The notes below the pieces were generated by a model. It saw only the letters and a list, made by a program, of their open reading frames with translations. It made no database searches and was not told the origin of the DNA. A stretch of DNA of 64,000 nucleotides. Origin: Raphanus sativus. Taxonomy: Eukaryota > Streptophyta > Magnoliopsida > Brassicales > Brassicaceae. The first letter of the stretch is position 1. The number at the start of each line of letters is the position of its first letter. Below, in pieces: positions 58,721-64,000 of this stretch. Position numbers and translations under genes: made by a program. The stretch lies in assembly GCF_000801105.2 (NCBI RefSeq), contig NC_079518.1:20750800-20814799 (forward strand), given 5' to 3'.

Positions 58721-58727
58721 AAAAGTT

Positions 58728-58767
58728 TGACCACATGAAATTGTTACCATTTACGAAAGTTTGACCA
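58728..58767 (+). promoter_or_regulatory. paired W-boxes upstream of MINI3-like copy 1
   Basis: TTGACC at 58728-58733 and 58762-58767, each within the phrase AAAGTTTGACCACAT. The W-box core TTGAC(C/T) is the WRKY binding site, and MINI3 is reported to bind W-boxes in its own and the IKU2 promoter. A TATA-like CTATAAG follows at 58805-58811, about 230 bases before the ATG. Confidence 0.55.
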
Positions 58768-59037
58768 CATAAAAATTTTACCAAAACGAAATGGCTGAGT
58801 GTTACTATAAGAAGGCGTCACCTCCTGTCTATTCAGCACACACATTACCTAGTTTCGTTTCAAGATAACGGTTTTTCATTTACTTATATAAATAAATTAA
58901 TCATTACTTTTTAAGATCTCCCAAATTATATAACCTTTACATTACATTACTTGAATTCCAAATAGTTATTTTTCTTTCAGCGATCTTGTTTTTTATGCGG
59001 CTTTTGTTAATATTTCAGGGTTTTCTCCCCAACAAAA

Positions 59038-59841
59038 ATGAGTGATTATATTGAAAACGACAATGGTATAAACCCAATCAGCGAGACCTCGTCTCAGACC
59101 AACTTAAGAACTGATCCTCAGTCTGAACGACGATCTGGTGGCGTCGTTGAAAGAGTGTCTGCAATGACTGGAAGAGATATTCCACCGCTCGATATGGAAT
59201 GCCTCAGGCCATTTTCTAATTCTTTCAGGACCCCTAATCTTGTTCATTCTCCTATTAGAGTAGCATCTCCAAGATTCAATACTCTCTCTCCATCGTTGCA
59301 ATCTCCGAATATGTTCACTATCTCTTCTTCACAGGTATACCATGTGTTTAATAAGTTTAATATTGATCTCTGCATGTGATATATATTAATATATGATAAA
59401 CCTAAATGTTTATTGTCTTTGTGTAACTTATTTTTCAAGATTATCCATCCGATTCCAATCCCGAATGATGCGACTCAGGAGATGGTGGAAAGTTCAGGTT
59501 GCGCCCATGCAACAATGATGATATCCAACAACAATCCTCCTCATCAGCCGATGGACGTTGATCTGCCTCCCCAAAAAGGTAATAGAGTTTCTAGTGTCTC
59601 GAGTTTGCTTCCAGTTTTGGTTTTCCAAATATTAATATTTTTTGTTTTTATCATGTCAAACAGGCGCTGATGATATATTCCAACGGAACAGTCAGTTGAT
59701 ATCACATCTCTTGAATCTAATGCTGATCCCATTGGTGCTCCTTTACTCCTTTCTTTTGATTCTACAGTTGTTGTTGAAATGGATGCTATGAACCTCATCT
59801 CCCTTAAAAGTGGTAGCGAAGATGATGACAAGGACAAATAA
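59038..59841 (+). pseudogene. MINI3/WRKY10-like N-terminal gene, copy 1 (frameshifted)
   Basis: Exons 59038-59334, 59440-59578 and 59664 onward, with donors CACAG/GTATAC and AAAAAG/GTAATA and acceptors TTTTCAAG and AAACAG. The protein resembles Arabidopsis WRKY10 (MINISEED3): NGINPISE, PPLDMECLRPFSNSF, SPSLQSPNMFT, SSQII across the first splice, EMVESSG and QPMDVDLP. A 2-base insertion in exon 3 (ATATATTCC, near 59675) shifts the frame, giving a different hydrophobic tail ending at TGA 59789-59791 instead of the TAA at 59839-59841. No WRKY domain (WRKYGQK, zinc finger) is present in the unit. Confidence 0.65.
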
Positions 59842-59935
59842 AACAACCAAGAGGAAGTCAAAGACAGAGATCACAACATTGTTGTCATACCTTAGTCCCG
59901 AAAGGGGAAGGTCTCAAATTAACATTGAATAATCG

Positions 59936-59983
<48 letters not shown>

Positions 59984-59984
59984 G
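59936..59984. repeat. (AAT)n microsatellite, unit 1
   Basis: About 16 perfect units after the gene. The same tract in unit 2 is about two and a half times longer. Confidence 0.9.
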
Positions 59985-60174
59985 TAAACTTGACATCTTA
60001 ATTAAATTGCATAATTAGTATATTGAATAATAATTTTGACCTGAATTACATGATGTACAAAATCTTGTACCTATCCCCGTCATTATGATTTTAATTCTGT
60101 AAAGATTTTGAATTCTTGGTTTATAATAATTAATAATATAAAATGTTCGATAAATTAAGAAATTTAGACATGAG

Positions 60175-60625
60175 AAATGAGGAGAGAATTACTGAAGAGG
60201 ACGAACATTGCACCTGAATGCAACCTCCGGGTAGCTGGCTCTTCAAAGTGTCCTCTCAAACATATTCTAAGCTCTCTCCCACACCAATTTATCCACTTTC
60301 ATCTTTGTCTTTTCTCTTATCTCCTTAAAAACTTCTTAGGTACATGTTGTGAATATAACCTTGGATCGATTATATGCATTAGGCGGCAGGACTCCAGCGT
60401 TCACCGTATATAAAAAAAATTAATAACATGTGTTACAAATAAACCATATAAACACTCAATTTTTTGTATACATGGAAAGTAACTGATTTAGACTACTTAC
60501 CAAGATCAACTTTCTCCCAAACATCACCAAGAAAATAAATGAATCGTGTCTTAGTGTCTCAAAGATATTTGCAGCTTTTTCTCTTGCTTGCCCACATCCT
60601 ATCTGAACACCTAGTCATTTCACTA
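60175..60625 (-). pseudogene. NBS-LRR NB-ARC relic, unit 1
   Basis: Minus strand: REKAANIFETL, then in another frame FIYFLGDVWEKVDLG (kinase-2-like motif), a 109-base insert with GT...AG ends (60392-60500), then PPNAYNRSKVIFTTCT (RNBS-B-like), a TAA, and KMKVDKLVWERA followed by a stop. The order matches CC-NBS-LRR resistance proteins, but P-loop, GLPL, MHD and LRRs are missing. The plus-strand 78-codon frame over the same bases is a shadow. Confidence 0.6.
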
Positions 60626-60823
60626 AATGGTAAGATCTAGAAGAGTAAGTAGATGCTGATTCTAGTTGTTAAGCTTGTTTTAGGGTCTTTGTGGCTGGTT
60701 AATTTTTCAATAAGTTTACCTGAATGAATGTCATATCTCTGGCTTGATTTTGATTCTAACATTCACTACAGGCACACATATATATATTTAGGAGAAGTAT
60801 TAGTGTTTAATGAGTAAGGTAAA
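60626..60823. other. spacer at the end of unit 1
   Basis: AT-rich with no gene; it runs to the unit boundary. The phrase TTAGGAGAAGTATTAGTG just before the boundary is conserved in unit 2. Confidence 0.5.
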
Positions 60824-61740
60824 AAATACAACTCAGTCTAGTTCAGGAAATATAAACCAAAAAATTGTGCTTCCATTCCTCCATGGTTTGTGTTTGGTAA
60901 ATGTATGTGCTTGATTTAACAATTATTTCACGTTTAATAACAAGAATTTCTATAACTTATCAGAATTGTAGAAGACATGAATATTCTGTTCATAATAGTC
61001 ATAGAAATAGTACATATATATAAAAATATATTAAATTACTCTAGAAATCTTTAAAAATATTCAGCTAGAGGTTAAATCCACTATATAAATCTATTATACC
61101 ATGCATGTGCATGTAGGTTTCCCATATGTATAGATCTCAAAAATATCATACCTGCAAATAGCTTTTTCTATCAGCACCAGATATTATACCATGCATGTGC
61201 ATGTTAGTTTTTGGTAGGCCTGAGATTTTGAACCAAACCGAACTTCCTAACCAGACCAAAATTTAGGTTTGGTCGTCCAGAATTTTTGTTCGATATTGTA
61301 GGTTTCTTAAAAAACTTCGATTTCATTTCTGTTTTGTTCGACAATCGGTTACTTTGGTTTTCTTCTTAAAAGAACTATAACTATACCAAAACCAGAACTA
61401 TACTAACTAAATTTTCAATAACCAGCCGAATTAATATGAAAGTTTAACATACTTAAACCGATATCTATCAGTAATAAAAAAATTGGTAGGATTTTCAAAA
61501 CCGAACTACCCAAATACTGTACCAAACTATATTTCTGGTTAATTTGGTAATGTATGTTAAACCGAATTAACCGAAAAATGAACTGCACGAACTGAATAGT
61601 CCGAATTAACCAAACCTGCATGCTTAGTTTTTGGTAATTATTAAAAAAACAGGACCGGAGTATAGACCTTTCATAAAAACTAAAAAAGAAGTTAATGTTA
61701 ATTAAAATCTCTTTAGAAATTGCTGACACTTGGATGAGAA
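60824..61740 (+). promoter_or_regulatory. upstream region of MINI3-like copy 2
   Basis: Collinear with 57801-58720. The two RY-containing motifs read CCATGCATGTGCATG (61099-61113, 61189-61203), keeping CATGCA although a neighbouring base differs from unit 1. The AACCGAA-rich block follows. Confidence 0.45.
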
Positions 61741-61744
61741 AAGT

Positions 61745-61784
61745 TTGACCACATGAAATTGTTACCATTTACGAAAGTTTGACC
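61745..61784 (+). promoter_or_regulatory. paired W-boxes upstream of MINI3-like copy 2
   Basis: TTGACC at 61745-61750 and 61779-61784, the same spacing as in unit 1, about 270-310 bases before the ATG at 62057. A CTATAAG TATA-like motif lies about 230 bases before the ATG. Confidence 0.55.
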
Positions 61785-62056
61785 ACATAAATGTTTTACC
61801 AAAACGAAATGGCTGAGTGTTACTATAAGAAGGCGTCACCTCCTGTCTATTCTGCACCCACATTACCTAGTTTCGTTTCAAGATAACGGTTTTTCATTTA
61901 CTTCTATAAATAAATTATTCGTTACTTTATTAAGATCTCCCAAATTGTATAACATTTACATTACATTACTTGAATTCCAAATATTTGTTATGCTTTCAAC
62001 GATCTTGTTTTTTATGCTGCTTTTGTTAATATTTCAGGGTTTTCTTCCCAACAAAA

Positions 62057-62858
62057 ATGAGTGATTATAATAAAAACGACAATGGTATAAACCCGATCAG
62101 CGAGACCTCGTCTCAAACCAACTTAAGAACTGATCCTCAGTCTGAACGACGATCTAGTGGTATCGTTGAAAGAGTGTCTGCAAGGATAGGAAGAGGTATT
62201 CCACCGCTCGATATGGAATGCCTGAGGCCATTTTCTAATTCTTTCAGGACCTCGAATTTTGTTCATTCTCCTATTAGAGTAGCATCTCCAGGATTCAATA
62301 CTCTCTCTCCATCGTTGCAATCTCCAAATATGTTCACTAACTCTTCTTCACAGGTATACAATGTGTTTAATAAGTTTAATATTGATCTCTGCACGTAATA
62401 TTTATTAATATATGATAAAACTAAACGTTTATTGTCTTTGTGTAACTTATTCTTCAAGATTATCCATCCGATTCCAATCCCGAATGATGCGACTCAGGAG
62501 ATGGTGGAATGTTCAGGTGGCGCCCATGCAACAATGATGATATCCAACAACAATCCTCCTCATCAGCCGATGGACGTTGATCTGCCTCCCCAAAAAGGTA
62601 ATAGAGTTTCTAGTGTCTCGAGTTTGCTTCCAGTTTTGGTTTTCCAAATATTAATATTTTTTTGTTTTATCATGTCAAACAGGAGCTGATGATATTCCAA
62701 CGGAGCAGTCAGTTGATATCACATCTCTTGAATCTAATGCTGATCCCATTGATGCTCCTTTACTCCTTTCTTTTGATTCTACAGTTGTTGCTGAAATGGA
62801 TGCTATGAACCTCATCTCCCTTAAAAGTGGTAGCGAAGATGATGACAAGGACAAATAA
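62057..62858 (+). CDS. MINI3/WRKY10-like N-terminal protein, copy 2 (intact, no WRKY domain)
   Basis: Exons 62057-62353, 62459-62597 and 62683-62858 sum to 612 bases: 203 codons plus TAA. Splice junctions are GT-AG and keep phase. The start ATG lies in AACAAAAATGAG. Similarity to Arabidopsis WRKY10/MINI3 runs from MSDY and NGINPISE through SSQII (spanning intron 1), EMVECSG, HATMMISNN and QPMDVDLP to an acidic end GSEDDDKDK. In Arabidopsis this acidic region is followed by a single C-terminal WRKY domain; here the frame stops and none follows. Known: MINI3 acts in endosperm with IKU1, IKU2 and SHB1 to promote seed growth. Inference: a nuclear acidic protein without DNA binding, possibly regulatory, or a decaying fragment. 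Confidence 0.65.
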
Positions 62859-62950
62859 AACAACCAAGAGGAAGACAAAGACAGAGATCAGAACATTGTT
62901 GTCACACCTTAGTCCCGAAAGGAAGGTCTCAAATTAACATTGAATAATCG

Positions 62951-63074
<124 letters not shown>

Positions 63075-63264
63075 TAAACTTGACATCTTAATTAAATTGC
63101 ATAATTAGTATATTGAATAATAAGTTTGACCTGAATTACATGATGTACAAAATCTTGTACCTATCCCCGTCATTATGATTCTAATTCTGTAAAGATTTTG
63201 ATTTCTTGGTTTATAATAATTAATAATATAAAAAGTTTGATAAATTAAGTAATTTAGACATGAG

Positions 63265-63715
63265 AAATGAGGAGAGAGTTACTGAAGAGGACGAACATCG
63301 CACCTGACTGCAACCTCCGGGTAGCTGGCTCTTCAAAGTCTCCTCTCAGAAATATTCTAAGCTCTCTCCCACACCAATTTATCCACTTTCATCTTTGTCT
63401 TTTCTCTTATCTCCTTACAAACTTCTTCGGTACATGTTGTGAATACAACCTTGGATCGATTATATGCATTTGGCAGCGGGACTCCAGCGTTAACCGTATA
63501 TAAAAAAAATTAATAACTTGTGTTACAAATAAACCATATAAAACTCAATTTCTTGAATGGAAAGTAACTGATTTAGACTACTTACCAAGATCAACTTTCT
63601 CCCAAACATCATCAAGAAAATAAATGAATCATGTCTTAATGTCTCAAAGATCTTTGCAGCTTTTTCTCTTGCTTTCCCACATCCTATCTGAACACCCGGT
63701 CATTTCACTAAATGG
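63265..63715 (-). pseudogene. NBS-LRR NB-ARC relic, unit 2
   Basis: Same relic as in unit 1 but slightly less decayed: the stop within FTTCT...EEVCKE is absent, so TCTEEVCKEIREKTKMKVDK reads through to a TAG after WERA. The GT...AG insert is 63482-63595. It is convergent with the MINI3-like gene. Confidence 0.6.
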
Positions 63716-64000
63716 TAAGATCTAGAAGAGTAAGTAGATGCTGATTCTAGTTGTTAAGCTTGTGATATAGTTGTAGGGTTATTGTGGCTGGTTAACTTTT
63801 CAATAAGTTTACCTGAATGAATCTCATATCTCTGACTTGATTATGATTCTAACATTCACTACAGGCACACACATATATATTTAGGAGAAGTATTAGTGTT
63901 TAATGAGTAAGATAAAAAATACAACTCAGTCTAGTTCAAGAACTAAACCAAAAAATTGTGCTTCCATTCCTCCATGGTTTGGTAAATGATTGTGCTTGAT
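63716..64000. other. end of unit 2 and start of unit 3
   Basis: No gene. The boundary phrase at 63917 shows that a third unit begins; by homology its gene would start about 1.2 kb beyond the window. Confidence 0.75.

Noticed and set aside
59880..60170. Possible hidden WRKY domain exon downstream of the truncated genes
   Set aside because: I looked for a WRKYGQK or CX4-5C...HXH pattern on the plus strand between the stop codon and the NB-ARC relic in both units and saw none.
60177..60413. 78-codon plus-strand frame, also at 63267-63503
   Set aside because: It lies opposite the NB-ARC relic, whose motifs read on the minus strand.

Overview
The window is repeat-rich plant nuclear DNA, most likely from a Brassicaceae species close to Brassica. 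Evidence: nested Ty3/gypsy retrotransposons of the Athila, Tat and Tekay lineages with plant primer-binding sites, a DUF1639 gene with plant introns, and tandem copies of the first part of a MINI3/WRKY10-like seed-size gene. There is no prokaryotic content. Two runs of exactly 100 N (12086-12185, 53510-53609) are scaffold gaps, so order across them is not proven.

Layout. 1-9801: 3' part of a Tat-type element on the plus strand. It carries an antisense, intron-containing extra gene (8806 down to 432), a polypurine tract and an LTR at 9338. A non-autonomous LTR element (968-6264, minus strand) sits inside the antisense gene with 5-bp target duplications; its left LTR is followed by a copied piece of the host gene. 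9802-12085: the only ordinary cellular gene before the array, DUF1639 on the minus strand (11107-10464), then AT-rich DNA with a MITE-like candidate. 12186-35028: a nest of at least three related non-autonomous Athila-type elements on the minus strand (E1, E2, E3) with tRNA-Asp primer sites. They encode gag, aspartic protease and a large extra ORF ('ORF3') but no reverse transcriptase or integrase. A protease fragment from an opposite-strand relative and a solo LTR of another family lie between them. 35029-53509: a Tat-type element F (minus strand) split by an almost complete Tekay-type chromovirus G (38902-49663). G has an intron between gag and protease and three disabling lesions. 53610-57800: a plus-strand Athila-type element E5 with a pentapeptide-coding minisatellite.

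57801-64000: a direct tandem array with units of about 3.0-3.1 kb (two full units and the start of a third). Each unit holds a promoter region with paired W-boxes and RY motifs, a three-exon gene for an N-terminal MINI3/WRKY10-like protein that stops before any WRKY domain, an (AAT)n tract, and a convergent relic of an NBS-LRR NB-ARC domain. The second copy has an intact 203-codon frame; the first has a 2-bp frameshift. I consider this array the most interesting candidate system: WRKY-less MINI3-like proteins whose promoters keep the sites expected for MINI3 and seed B3 factors.

Genes here do not form operons. The TE proteins serve their own elements, and most are broken. All family names come from motifs read by eye; no database search was run.
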